This document shows, piece after piece, positions 9,664 through 21,634 of a stretch of 64,000 bases of DNA. This DNA is from Trichomonas vaginalis G3. Lineage: Eukaryota > Parabasalia > Trichomonadida > Trichomonadidae. Position numbers and translations under genes: made by a program. The stretch covers positions 21,202,172-21,266,171 of the forward strand of contig NC_067206.1 of the NCBI RefSeq assembly GCF_026262505.1, given 5' to 3'. Every line of letters starts with the position of its first letter. The stretch's first letter is position 1. The notes beneath the pieces are model-generated. The model did not search any database and was not told the DNA's origin. It saw only the letters and a list, made by a program, of their open reading frames with translations.

Positions 9664-9975
9664 ATCATAGTATATTTTTGTCACTTTTCACATCGTATTA
9701 CCCCGATAGAAACAAAACAAAACGACTTTCTTGATATATCAATAAATGGCACGGATAATTTATTGGATGCATTGGAAAAATATTTTAATACATATCCTAT
9801 TGAGCAAAATCGATTTCAAAAAGATGAAATATTAGAATGGCCCAAGTATTTAATCATACAATTAAACTTTCGTAAGACGAAATGGTGGAAGTGAAGTGAT
9901 GTTGAAACCTTGATATTTCCTCGAAATTTCTACAAAACATATATTAGACATAAAGCATATATCTTATTTTATTAA
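9664..9975 (+). pseudogene. Ubiquitin-specific protease (C19) relic, segment A
   Basis: One frame reads as the middle of a USP deubiquitinase: a zinc-finger-like CHFSHR, then FLDISI, then a NLLDALEKYF stretch, then the core strand ILEWPKYLIIQLN, and after an in-frame TGA at 9892-9894 the FPRNFY motif. This order is typical of the USP fold between the Cys box and the His box. Both catalytic boxes are absent, and the second Cys expected in the CxxC position is Ser. It starts sharply where the hairpin block ends. It is a host-gene fragment and cannot act as a protease. Identification rests on motif order. Confidence 0.75.
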
Positions 9976-10097
9976 GAATGTTGAATAATAATATTATTAA
10001 ATATTAAGCTTTAAAAAAGCTAATTAAATTCAAAAATGAATATATATTATTATTGGATAAATATTAATCAGAACAAATGATTTTTTTATTAATGCTA
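9976..10097. other. Non-coding spacer before transposon
   Basis: AT-rich and without a gene. It ends in ...GCTA directly before the transposon start. Confidence 0.6.
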
Positions 10098-10130
10098 TGT
10101 AATAAACAGAAATTCATCAAAAGTGACAGC
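10098..10130 (+). repeat. Left terminal inverted repeat
   Basis: TGT, three variable bases, then AAACAGAAATTCATC and AAAAGTGACA, matched by the right end with about four mismatches. Confidence 0.9.
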
Positions 10131-10268
10131 TCTCAATTTTTGACATTTGTAAATTCTAAATTGAATGAGAAAAATGAAATAACACTAAGCATAATACAAT
10201 ATTCTAGATTTAATTATAATTAGGAAAAAGTTAGTTTTGAGAGTACTTTTCATAGGCATATAGAATGA

Positions 10269-10720
10269 AATCTTCTGAAAAATAATATCACATAAACTCA
10301 TATTATTTTCTAATATATAACTATTTTATATAAAAATCAAATTCAATGATCTTAAAAGCGAAGGATAAACCTCAAAATTTACGAATATAATGAGTGGGAA
10401 TATAATGCTTATCTATCATAAAACCATATGAAATATCAATTTTTGCTTTACGCCTAATTTTTGACGACAATTAGCAAAAAATGTTAAATGTTAACACTCA
10501 GTCCATTTGAATATGAAAAATAAAATTGACTTTGATTAAATGTTTTTATTTATCATGCAATTCTTCTTGCGACCAAAGATTTGAATAAAAGTTCAAAAAA
10601 TAAGATAGCTTAAAAAATAATATACGGTAGTGTTTACTAATAGATGAATAGTATATAAATTCTATTAAAATGGATTTGATCCAAAAAATATATAAAATTT
10701 GATCATAAATAAAATCGTTT
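10269..10720 (+). repeat. Left subterminal arm (~450 bp inverted repeat)
   Basis: Reverse complement of 11904-12354 with only a few differences, for example one G/T and one A-run length. It stops about 98 bp before the transposase ATG, so the promoter region lies between the arms. Confidence 0.92.
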
Positions 10721-10818
10721 TAAATTACTTCTTCATTTAAATTATAACAATTATTTTTGATTTTTATTTATCATCCACATTCAAATTTGAATCTTATCAC
10801 AAAAGAAGGACCACTTTT

Positions 10819-11880
10819 ATGACTACTGCCAAATCTATAAACAGAGAATGGCTATTTGAAGCTAAAAGAAGAATAGAAGAAGGTGAATATTACAAAAGTG
10901 TGGGAAAGGAAGTTGAATTGGAAAATGGTAAAATTAAATTGAATGTTGCCGAAAATACAATAAGAAGAGCATTTCAACTTCAAGAAATCGAATTACCAAA
11001 AGTTAGTCGCGGCAGAAAACCAAATCCACCAACATTTGAACAAAAACAATTAATTAATTCTTGTGTTTCACAATATAAAGGAGGAATTTCAAAAACTTAT
11101 TTATTGATTAAAAGGTTTCAAAATATTGTTCAAAATCCCGATTGTGAGAAAGAAAAAGAAGAAATTGCAAAAGAATTTGAAAATATAGAAGATTTGACAA
11201 AAGATCAAATTTTTGACAATTTACAAAAAATAAAGCCTCATCAAGTGGAAAAATTTATGATGGAATCAGGTTTATCTTCAAAAAGAGATTACAAACCAGC
11301 AGATCCACCTACCAAATATCGTGCCATATCAAAGAATTTGATATGGCACTGCGATATTCATTACCTTCACGGTAATGTTTCTTTTCCATTCTTTGCCATA
11401 TTGAATGATATGACACGTAAAGTTCTCAAAACTAAATTATTGAAAAACAAGTCTTCCAACTCAACAGCGAATATTTTAAGAAAACTTTTAGAGGAGTTTA
11501 TCCCTTACTGCATCTGGACCGATAACGGCGGTGAAAACCGCGGTGAATTCGGCCAGGTTATGCAGGAAAACGGAATAGTTTGGAAGCACACCTTGCCGTA
11601 TATGCCAAGACAGAACGGCAAGGTGGAGCGCCTGTGGCCAAGCTTAGAAAAGTTTTTGCCAGACGAGTTGGATGATATTCAACAAATCAAGGACTCAGTT
11701 CAGCAGTTCATTGAAAAATACAACAATACACCACATTTATCTCTCGATATTAATCCAAAAACGAATAGTAATTACACTCCTAACGAATTATTCGAAGTTT
11801 CAAAATTTTGGTACGAGCCAGAAATGCAAAAATGGGAGTTATATATCAAAGAGGAATGGGTTTTAGCAAAATTTGAATAA
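10819..11880 (+). CDS. DDE integrase-type transposase (copy 2)
   Basis: Same 353-residue protein as at 2038-3099, in a copy whose transposon is complete on both sides. D179, D235 and E270 are all present. Candidate Inr at 10797-10801. Confidence 0.94.
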   Translation: MTTAKSINREWLFEAKRRIEEGEYYKSVGKEVELENGKIKLNVAENTIRRAFQLQEIELPKVSRGRKPNPPTFEQKQLINSCVSQYKGGISKTYLLIKRFQNIVQNPDCEKEKEEIAKEFENIEDLTKDQIFDNLQKIKPHQVEKFMMESGLSSKRDYKPADPPTKYRAISKNLIWHCDIHYLHGNVSFPFFAILNDMTRKVLKTKLLKNKSSNSTANILRKLLEEFIPYCIWTDNGGENRGEFGQVMQENGIVWKHTLPYMPRQNGKVERLWPSLEKFLPDELDDIQQIKDSVQQFIEKYNNTPHLSLDINPKTNSNYTPNELFEVSKFWYEPEMQKWELYIKEEWVLAKFE

Positions 11881-11903
11881 TTACATCATTTTAAATGACT
11901 TCT

Positions 11904-12354
11904 AAACAATTTTATTTATGATCAAATTTTATATATCTTTTTGGATCAAATCCATTTTAATAGAATTTATATACTATTCATCTATTAGTAAACACTACCG
12001 TATATTATTTTTAAGCTATCTTATTTTTTGAAATTTTATTCAAATCTTTGGTCGCAAGAAGAATTGCATGATAAATAAAAACATTTAATCAAAGTCAATT
12101 TTATTTTTCATATTCAAATGGACTGAGTGTTAACATTTAACATTTTTTGCTAATTGTCGTCAAAAATTAGGCGTAAAGCAAAAATTGATATTTCATATGG
12201 TTTTATGATAGATAAGCATTATATTCCCACTCATTATATTCGTAAATTTTGAGGTTTATCCTTCGCTTTTAAGATCATTGAATTTGATTTTTATATAAAA
12301 TAGTTATATATTAGAAAATAATATGAGTTTATGTGATATTATTTTTCAGAAGAT
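11904..12354 (-). repeat. Right subterminal arm (~450 bp inverted repeat)
   Basis: Begins about 24 bp after the transposase stop and mirrors 10269-10720. A single-stranded or transcribed copy would fold into a very long hairpin with the transposase gene in the loop. Confidence 0.92.
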
Positions 12355-12483
12355 TTTGTGTTCTTCTTCAAAATTTTATTTTTTATTAAAAAGAATCTTT
12401 ACGAAATATACATTTACTTTAATTAATATTTAAAAACGTGCTCTATCAAAAGTTCCAAAAATTCAATATTATAGCTTTTCTGA

Positions 12484-12516
12484 GGTGTCACTTTTGATGA
12501 ATTTCTGTTTTCAACA
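12484..12516 (-). repeat. Right terminal inverted repeat
   Basis: Mirror of 10098-10130, ending TTCAACA. CTAGAC follows. Confidence 0.9.
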
Positions 12517-13638
12517 CTAGACAAAAACAATTATATTAGATGCACATGATTAACATCTCTTGGTCTGATGATGTTTTTCAATTAAAAGATTATTATATAC
12601 AGTTGAATTTACAAAATTCTTAATTCATAATTGCATGGCACAAGAGAGGTATGATCTGCTTATATGTTAATGATAGATATACCATATTATTTCCATTACT
12701 ATAAATAACTTAAAGAAATATATCTTCTAAGTGTATTTTTTGTTCAATTTTGTTTGAAAAAAAAATTAAAACGCATTTCTTATCTTGTTTAGCTTTGATA
12801 AGTTGGATTAAATAATATTACTAAATACAAATCATGATAACAATTATATATCCATGCTAAATGCCTGAAGATCTGGTGAAAATATTGAGATATGCCTCAC
12901 TTCCATCATTTCGTCTTACCACATAAAAATATGTGATTTTTAAAACAAGTTAGCTGATATGCTTTTAACAAAACCGAATCAAAAGTATTCAAAAAAATCT
13001 GAAATTGTAAAATATCTTAATCAAAAATAAAGGGTTGATCTTCATTTTCGGGATTTCAAAAAAATTTGGAATTTCACCTCCCAAACACACAGATTGTCCA
13101 GTTCATTGGCATAGAGAATATCCGATTTCCAGTGTTTTACTCTGAATCTTATTAGTTAAATACCGAATTTCGAACATAAATTCATCAAAATCGAATAAAG
13201 AGACTACCAAAAACGACACAAATATAATCAAGTCACAATCATTTAACAGGAACTCCTTAAATGAAGATTTTTACAATTTTAATCTCTATATTTTAGAAAA
13301 AAATATGCTCAGTCACAAACACAATTACTATGTTATGGAACAAGGCATTGACACTCGAATCTCTGGCCAATTCGAGGAACATCCAAAATTTCAATAATCT
13401 TATCCCACAGAATCCATAGCCCAAAAACTTTAATTTGCATAGTACATTTGAAGACGAATAATATTAGTCCAATTTTTTTTAACTTTGAAATTTTCAAAGA
13501 TACAAAATTTATTACATTTAGAATTAATGCATTAATATATGCATTTGTTCCGTACCGAAAATGAACTTTACAAAAAGTGACATGAAAAGTCTTAATTACA
13601 TTAAAGCCAAATGTAAACTTCATTGAGAAAAAGCAGTT
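12517..13638. other. Non-coding stretch, segment B
   Basis: Copy of 3736-4857 without the MITE. The 23-bp inverted motif is at 12897-12919. Confidence 0.6.
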
Positions 13639-15126
13639 TTGTCTCGTATTCAACGTAAAATCTTCAAAAGAAGACTAAACAAAAAGTGCTACACTGATAA
13701 CAAAGATGAATTTCACATGGAACGCGATGATTCAATAACTGCAGAGTTGCGACATACAATTGCGGAAAATGTATGGACAACCACATGTAATGGTGGAGAA
13801 CCATCGTATCTTTCAGAGGTCGAATTACTTGATTTTTATGGTGAAATCAATCAAAGAGCAAAAGGTCTTGCATGTGAAAAGGTAATCGAAGCTTATCAGA
13901 TTGCCTACGAATTACTGGAGTATAGATACAGCAGAGCTTTATATCTAGCTGGCCTTGTTCATCCAGACGAATTTCCAACAAGAGGAAAAAGAATTGTTTA
14001 CTTCGCTAGAAGTATATCTCCCCTCAAGATCATGGTTAAACAGAGTTTGCTCTGATCTCAACATTGAGATCAAAAGCTCAAAAGAAAATGAGGAAAAACG
14101 AGCAAAGTACTGTAACACAGCAACAGTTGCTAACTTCTTACATTAATTTCAGTATACGGCAGGAATTGATCCATGGAATAAGTGGAGTATTTATGAAACA
14201 TCTCTGCTTCATCAAAGCGTTACAAAGTTATCTGCACTGAAAGCAACCCTCCTTTAACCAAAGAAGAGCATGAATTTGTGCTTGTTACTAGTATCTTCCC
14301 ATATAATTCTGAAGGATACCGGATGAAACCATTTATTATTGTTCCAGGAATATAAAATTGTTCACAGGAACTCCGCTCCGTGAGAGCATTCCTTACAGGA
14401 CAATCTTATGGATGGATGACAAAGAAGATATGGGATATCTTTAATTTAACTTTTATTATCGAAATCCAGAGATATCGCTCAAGTCTTGATGCTATCACAG
14501 CAGCTCAGCATAATATCGTATTCGGTGATAATCATATCAGCCGAGTAAGTTATTTTACTTGCAAACTTTTGAGTCTCTTCAGAATTGAACTCTTGACATT
14601 TCCAGCTTACTGCACAGTAGTTCTCCAGTTATTTGATGTAGGATGTGCAGCATCTTTGAGATCAAAGAATAACAGGTTAAAATATGTTCCGCTTTACACA
14701 TATGAGCAAGATAATTTATCAAATACCCCAAAACCAAGGTTAAAAATTGTAAGAATTTTAATTGATGCTTGTGATTAAGTCAATGCATCAGTATGGTATT
14801 CATCCGTGGAACCCAGATAAAGCCTTATCCAACGAATTAACAAACAAAACATCAAACGCAATACCAAATCCCACATATATATTTAATTCTTCTTGCAAAA
14901 AATTAACATCTGACGCCGAATTACTTAAAATTGCGCAATTTGAAGCAATCAAATTCAAACATTAAATCAAGCACTGATAGTTATTGTAACAAATATTTCG
15001 AATTATTTAGATTATTATCCTCCAAATACAAAAATTCTCAGCAAAGGGATGAAATTGAGTCAATTTAATGGAGCAAAACGAAGTGAGGTGAAATTCACCA
15101 CTTTGACACCTCGTATTTTTCAGATA
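13639..15126 (+). pseudogene. pogo-like transposase relic, segment B
   Basis: Copy of the relic at 4858-6345, with the same breaks. Confidence 0.85.
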
Positions 15127-16970
15127 TATCGATTAATATTGAGTTTTATTGGGATGGAAAACATACTGAAAAACCTGCAATATCAACACCTTTTTATATA
15201 ATATTGAATAAATAAAAATTTGTTTTTATTTTCCAAAAAGATATATGATACATTTTTATTATACAGGTTAAAAACTGTCTAGCTTTTGCTTTTAGTGCTC
15301 GACCAGAGGCATACATTGAAAATACAATCCTCTCCATGGTTTTTGTGTAGGATCTGATCTTCTCAAAACGATGATATTGACTATTATTATATGAATTGAA
15401 TGTATTTATGAATATTTCGAAATTTTAATATAAATAATTTATTAAAAATAAAAATTGAACGTAAGTACAAAAAATATAATTTGAAAGCAAATTAAAAATT
15501 AACGATACGATAATTTGGAACTTTTACCTTTTGCCAATAAATATAAAAATAAAATTTTGGGAATTGGAACTTAAGAGTAGAGAGACCTTTGTTGATATGT
15601 ATGAGGCTATGTATTTATGTGTAGATCTGAGTAAGCTTGGTTATCATATAGCGGTTTCTGATGAAATTGAGAACCTCGGAGACCCAAGACCTTTGTTGAT
15701 ATGTATGAGGCTATGTATTTGTGCGTAGTCATTAAACCCATTCTTGCAAATTAGAATATTATTTTATTTGTTATATTGAGCTTTCTTCCTGATAATTTGC
15801 ATATCTTCAAAATCATTAAAGTAAGTAAAATCAGTTGTTTTTTCGGTGATTAATCTTAATTCTTCGCATTATATTTCTTTTTTTTGAAAAATCTTACTGT
15901 TTGGGGAAATTCTCTTTGCGAAATCTGTTGGCCTGAGGATTATCTGGTTGAATAAAAATATGTTCAATTCCCCTTTCGCATAATAATTAATGAAATTGTG
16001 TTTTATTTTCGAGAGTGTGCAAAACGTTCCCACTTCTTGAGAGGTACGTTTTGCAAATTTTTTTCTTTCATACATAGAAGATTTTTGGAAGATGATTGAT
16101 CTCTACATGATATTATATCATATTTCTACATTGAGTCCTTAACAATATTAAATTGCAGGGTTTTCAAATCAAAAAACTAACTTTCGCTCTTTCAGGTCAA
16201 ATCAGCAAGGCTCTTCTATATAGGTGTTGGATATATTATCAAACTGAAATGAAACTTTCCAGAGATGTCCATAAAATTATTTTGCAAAACATCCCTCTCA
16301 AAAAGTGGGAACGTTTTTGCAATTTTTCTTTATTTTTTGTACCATTATCGGTCCATAGAGCGAAATGGGGACCAGGTATTGTGCTTAATGCACGTTTGAG
16401 TACATTTGTTGTATACTCTGCAGTTTTCTGAGAAAAAGATTATGAGTGATCTCGTTTTTTCTTAAAGTCATTTTTTTCTTATCAAAAAAAATTAAAATTA
16501 CGTAAAACTATGACAAAATTACGTAATTCACAATTTTAATGCTGAAAAATAGGAATATAAGCTTATAATACTACAGGTAGATTGAGCATCGATGCGCGCT
16601 AATGCCAACATGATTAATTTGAGTCGGTTTTATATATTATTGGAAATTAATCACAAATTGTCCATGAATATAAGTTATATTCTTCGATATTATGAGTTAA
16701 TGAAGGCTACAATATTTGTAATCATGATTGGCTAGTTAAAATCTATTAGAATAAAAGAAATTGTAATTTAATAATATTGAATTGACATTTTAAATAATTT
16801 GAGGTCTAATCCATTATGAGTATGGTTATTACAGGTCACTTATTATTATTCTTTGATATACAAAGAGTTAAAACGATTTGGTAATGAGATATTGTAGAAA
16901 ATAAAAATAACTGTAATCTATTGAAACTGATAAAAAAAATTAAATCCATTTATTTTTTATTCATATGTTA

Positions 16971-17318
16971 TTATTGATGAGAATTAGATTCATTTAAAAT
17001 TGAATACATATTTTTGAGAGAGTCAAAAATTTCAGGATCGATTTCATCTTCGCATTCATCCAAATATATTCTAAGCTCGGAATTTTCAAATGCATTCAAA
17101 ATATTGGCAAAGTTTTCTTTACAAGAAGAGTTAAATAAAATTTCTTGTAAACAATTAATAATAAATTTTGGGTTAAATTCAACAAAATCCGAAAGAATTT
17201 CAAACACCTTTTCAAATTTGTCATTAAATATCGAAAGGGATATTGAATCTTTTATGATAATAGCGATGAGGATATTTATCAAAATTTCCTTATTTTTGAA
17301 GAGTGCGGGATAAATTTG
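16971..17318 (-). pseudogene. Helical-repeat gene relic, segment B
   Basis: Copy of 8189-8536. Confidence 0.5.
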
Positions 17319-17425
17319 TCAAGTGTCACTTTTCAATAACCTTAAATTACGCTGTTCTAATTTTTTAAAAAATAACCTTAAATTATATTTGAAGAAATTA
17401 TGTCTATGATATATGTTTTATTCTA

Positions 17426-18426
17426 GAATCTTGGAGTTTTCATGCACTACACAAGAGCTCCAAGGTTCCAAGAGTGAATGCTCAATAGCAATTATAGAGA
17501 TGTACCTTTTCAAAATGACTTTTACTGATTAAATTTAATCAATAGAAGACATTTTGAAAAGGTACCTCTACAATTAGATATACAAGAGATTCAAAGCTTC
17601 ATTTCAGATAGATTTGAAACTTTGAAACTCTTGGTAGATTTTGAGTGAATGCTGACAATCATCTTTGAGAAGGTTTTCTTAAAGAAAACCTTCTCAAAGA
17701 GGTTTCTCAGGAGCCCTGAGGCTCCCTTTCGTAATGATTGGGAGCCTTGGGGCTCCTGAGACGAAGAATGGCTTCGCCGAATCTTTGATCAGCAGAGGCC
17801 AAATGAAAAGGCCTCTACTGATGGATTCTCAGGAGCCCTGAGGCTCCCTTTCGTAATGATTGGGAGCCTTGGGGCTCCTGAGACGAAGAATGGCTTCGCC
17901 GAATCTTTGATCAGCAGAGGCCAAATGAAAAGGCCTCTGCTGATGGATTCTCAGGAGCCCTGAGGCTCCCTTTCGTAATGATTGGGAGCCTTGGGGCTCC
18001 TGAGACGAAGAATGGCTTCGCCGAATCTTTGATCAGCAGAGGCCAAATGAAAAGGCCTCTGCTGATGGATTCTCAGGAGCCCTGAGGCTCCCTTTCGTAA
18101 TGATTGGGAGCCTTGGGGCTCCTGCAGCAGAGTATCGCTCCGCTCCATTAATTTTTTTTAAAAAAAAGTGCCGTGTGGCAAATTTGTCCTGTTCCCTCTC
18201 CTAACACATAACTCCACAACTACCCAAGTACTATATTGCCACTCCTTCCCGCATTGCATTTGAGAAACATTAAAAGTGGCGACAAGTGCACTTGCCATGG
18301 CATATTGTTGCGCGTATATACTACTTCTAATGAAAGAAGCAGTATATACGCGCAATTCGAGTGAGATTGCAGCAGAAAGTCGAGAAGAGAGCCCTTTCTT
18401 AAGGTTAGGACTCCCTTCTCGACTTT
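17426..18426. other. Hairpin-dense block, segment B
   Basis: Copy of 8644-9644, same length and hairpin order. Confidence 0.8.
17705..18124. repeat. 122-bp minisatellite, 3 copies plus 54 bp (segment B)
   Basis: Same copy number and variant order (A, G, G) as segment A. Confidence 0.95.
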
Positions 18427-18445
18427 ATTATACAATGAAATATAA

Positions 18446-18757
18446 ATCATAGTATATTTTTGTCACTTTTCACATCGTATTACCCCGATAGAAACAAAAC
18501 AAAACGACTTTCTTGATATATCAATAAATGGCACGGATAATTTATTGGATGCATTGGAAAAATATTTTAATACATATCCTATTGAGCAAAATCGATTTCA
18601 AAAAGATGAAATATTAGAATGGCCCAAGTATTTAATCATACAATTAAACTTTCGTAAGACGAAATGGTGGAAGTGAAGTGATGTTGAAACCTTGATATTT
18701 CCTCGAAATTTCTACAAAACATATATTAGACATAAAGCATATATCTTATTTTATTAA
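18446..18757 (+). pseudogene. USP deubiquitinase relic, segment B
   Basis: Copy of 9664-9975, including the in-frame TGA. Confidence 0.75.
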
Positions 18758-18879
18758 GAATGTTGAATAATAATATTATTAAATATTAAGCTTTAAAAAA
18801 GCTAATTAAATTCAAAAATGAATATATATTATTATTGGATAAATATTAATCAGAACAAATGATTTTTTTATTAATGCTA

Positions 18880-21299
18880 TGTAATAAACAGAAATTCATC
18901 AAAAGTGACAGCTCTCAATTTTTGACATTTGTAAATTCTAAATTGAATGAGAAAAATGAAATAACACTAAGCATAATACAATATTCTAGATTTAATTATA
19001 ATTAGGAAAAAGTTAGTTTTGAGAGTACTTTTCATAGGCATATAGAATGAAATCTTCTGAAAAATAATATCACATAAACTCATATTATTTTCTAATATAT
19101 AACTATTTTATATAAAAATCAAATTCAATGATCTTAAAAGCGAAGGATAAACCTCAAAATTTACGAATATAATGAGTGGGAATATAATGCTTATCTATCA
19201 TAAAACCATATGAAATATCAATTTTTGCTTTACGCCTAATTTTTGACGACAATTAGCAAAAAATGTTAAATGTTAACACTCAGTCCATTTGAATATGAAA
19301 AATAAAATTGACTTTGATTAAATGTTTTTATTTATCATGCAATTCTTCTTGCGACCAAAGATTTGAATAAAAGTTCAAAAAATAAGATAGCTTAAAAAAT
19401 AATATACGGTAGTGTTTACTAATAGATGAATAGTATATAAATTCTATTAAAATGGATTTGATCCAAAAAAATATATAAAATTTGATCATAAATAAAATCG
19501 TTTTAAATTACTTCTTCATTTAAATTATAACAATTATTTTTGATTTTTATTTATCATCCACATTCAAATTTGAATCTTATCACAAAAGAAGGACCACTTT
19601 TATGACTACTGCCAAATCTATAAACAGAGAATGGCTATTTGAAGCTAAAAGAAGAATAGAAGAAGGTGAATATTACAAAAGTGTGGGAAAGGAAGTTGAA
19701 TTGGAAAATGGTAAAATTAAATTGAATGTTGCCGAAAATACAATAAGAAGAGCATTTCAACTTCAAGAAATCGAATTACCAAAAGTTAGTCGCGGCAGAA
19801 AACCAAATCCACCAACATTTGAACAAAAACAATTAATTAATTCTTGTGTTTCACAATATAAAGGAGGAATTTCAAAAACTTATTTATTGATTAAAAGGTT
19901 TCAAAATATTGTTCAAAATCCCGATTGTGAGAAAGAAAAAGAAGAAATTGCAAAAGAATTTGAAAATATAGAAGATTTGACAAAAGATCAAATTTTTGAC
20001 AATTTACAAAAAATAAAGCCTCATCAAGTGGAAAAATTTATGATGGAATCAGGTTTATCTTCAAAAAGAGATTACAAACCAGCAGATCCACCTACCAAAT
20101 ATCGTGCCATATCAAAGAATTTGATATGGCACTGCGATATTCATTACCTTCACGGTAATGTTTCTTTTCCATTCTTTGCCATATTGAATGATATGACACG
20201 TAAAGTTCTCAAAACTAAATTATTGAAAAACAAGTCTTCCAACTCAACAGCGAATATTTTAAGAAAACTTTTAGAGGAGTTTATCCCTTACTGCATCTGG
20301 ACCGATAACGGCGGTGAAAACCGCGGTGAATTCGGCCAGGTTATGCAGGAAAACGGAATAGTTTGGAAGCACACCTTGCCGTATATGCCAAGACAGAACG
20401 GCAAGGTGGAGCGCCTGTGGCCAAGCTTAGAAAAGTTTTTGCCAGACGAGTTGGATGATATTCAACAAATCAAGGACTCAGTTCAGCAGTTCATTGAAAA
20501 ATACAACAATACACCACATTTATCTCTCGATATTAATCCAAAAACGAATAGTAATTACACTCCTAACGAATTATTCGAAGTTTCAAAATTTTGGTACGAG
20601 CCAGAAATGCAAAAATGGGAGTTATATATCAAAGAGGAATGGGTTTTAGCAAAATTTGAATAATTACATCATTTTAAATGACTTCTAAACAATTTTATTT
20701 ATGATCAAATTTTATATATCTTTTTGGATCAAATCCATTTTAATAGAATTTATATACTATTCATCTATTAGTAAACACTACCGTATATTATTTTTAAGCT
20801 ATCTTATTTTTTGAAATTTTATTCAAATCTTTGGTCGCAAGAAGAATTGCATGATAAATAAAAACATTTAATCAAAGTCAATTTTATTTTTCATATTCAA
20901 ATGGACTGAGTGTTAACATTTAACATTTTTTGCTAATTGTCGTCAAAAATTAGGCGTAAAGCAAAAATTGATATTTCATATGGTTTTATGATAGATAAGC
21001 ATTATATTCCCACTCATTATATTCGTAAATTTTGAGGTTTATCCTTCGCTTTTAAGATCATTGAATTTGATTTTTATATAAAATAGTTATATATTAGAAA
21101 ATAATATGAGTTTATGTGATATTATTTTTCAGAAGATTTTGTGTTCTTCTTCAAAATTTTATTTTTTATTAAAAAGAATCTTTACGAAATATACATTTAC
21201 TTTAATTAATATTTAAAAACGTGCTCTATCAAAAGTTCCAAAAATTCAATATTATAGCTTTTCTGAGGTGTCACTTTTGATGAATTTCTGTTTTCAACA
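18880..21299 (+). mobile_element. DNA transposon copy 3
   Basis: Complete, with both termini and both long arms. One extra A in a homopolymer of the left arm relative to copy 2. Confidence 0.93.
19602..20663 (+). CDS. DDE integrase-type transposase (copy 3)
   Basis: Same 353-residue protein, intact. Confidence 0.93.
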   Translation: MTTAKSINREWLFEAKRRIEEGEYYKSVGKEVELENGKIKLNVAENTIRRAFQLQEIELPKVSRGRKPNPPTFEQKQLINSCVSQYKGGISKTYLLIKRFQNIVQNPDCEKEKEEIAKEFENIEDLTKDQIFDNLQKIKPHQVEKFMMESGLSSKRDYKPADPPTKYRAISKNLIWHCDIHYLHGNVSFPFFAILNDMTRKVLKTKLLKNKSSNSTANILRKLLEEFIPYCIWTDNGGENRGEFGQVMQENGIVWKHTLPYMPRQNGKVERLWPSLEKFLPDELDDIQQIKDSVQQFIEKYNNTPHLSLDINPKTNSNYTPNELFEVSKFWYEPEMQKWELYIKEEWVLAKFE

Positions 21300-21634
21300 C
21301 TAGACAAAAACAATTATATTAGATGCACATGATTAACATCTCTTGGTCTGATGATGTTTTTCAATTAAAAGATTATTATATACAGTTGAATTTACAAAAT
21401 TCTTAATTCATAATTGCATGGCACAAGAGAGGTATGATCTGCTTATATGTTAATGATAGATATACCATATTATTTCCATTACTATAAATAACTTAAAGAA
21501 ATATATCTTCTAAGTGTATTTTTTGTTCAATTTTGTTTGAAAAAAAAATTAAAACGCATTTCTTATCTTGTTTAGCTTTGATAAGTTGGATTAAATAATA
21601 TTACTAAATACAAATCATGATAACAATTATATAT

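Larger units (their letters stand above)
10098..12516 (+). mobile_element. 2.4 kb DNA transposon, complete (copy 2, reference)
   Basis: The element begins TGTAATAAACAG and ends CTGTTTTCAACA. The outer 33 bp form terminal inverted repeats (10098-10130 with 12484-12516). About 170 bp of unlike sequence follows on each side, then a second, nearly perfect inverted repeat of about 450 bp (10269-10720 with 11904-12354) that closely frames the transposase. Flanks read CTA on both sides, a possible 3-bp target duplication. The deletion derivative at 21635-22119 has the same ends and a 4-bp ATAT duplication, which confirms the element boundaries. TGT...ACA ends and a DDE integrase-type enzyme fit Ginger or eukaryotic IS481-like elements. 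It looks whole and able to move. Confidence 0.93.

Noticed and set aside
9169-9668. Minus-strand open frames of 65-76 codons over and beside the minisatellite
   Set aside because: They translate hairpin repeats and palindromes, lack family resemblance, and exist because the 122-bp period and GC content keep frames open.
10098-12516. LTR retroelement or Polinton because of the integrase-type core
   Set aside because: There is no reverse transcriptase, polymerase, capsid or protease gene. Ends are inverted, and the whole element is 2.4 kb with one gene.
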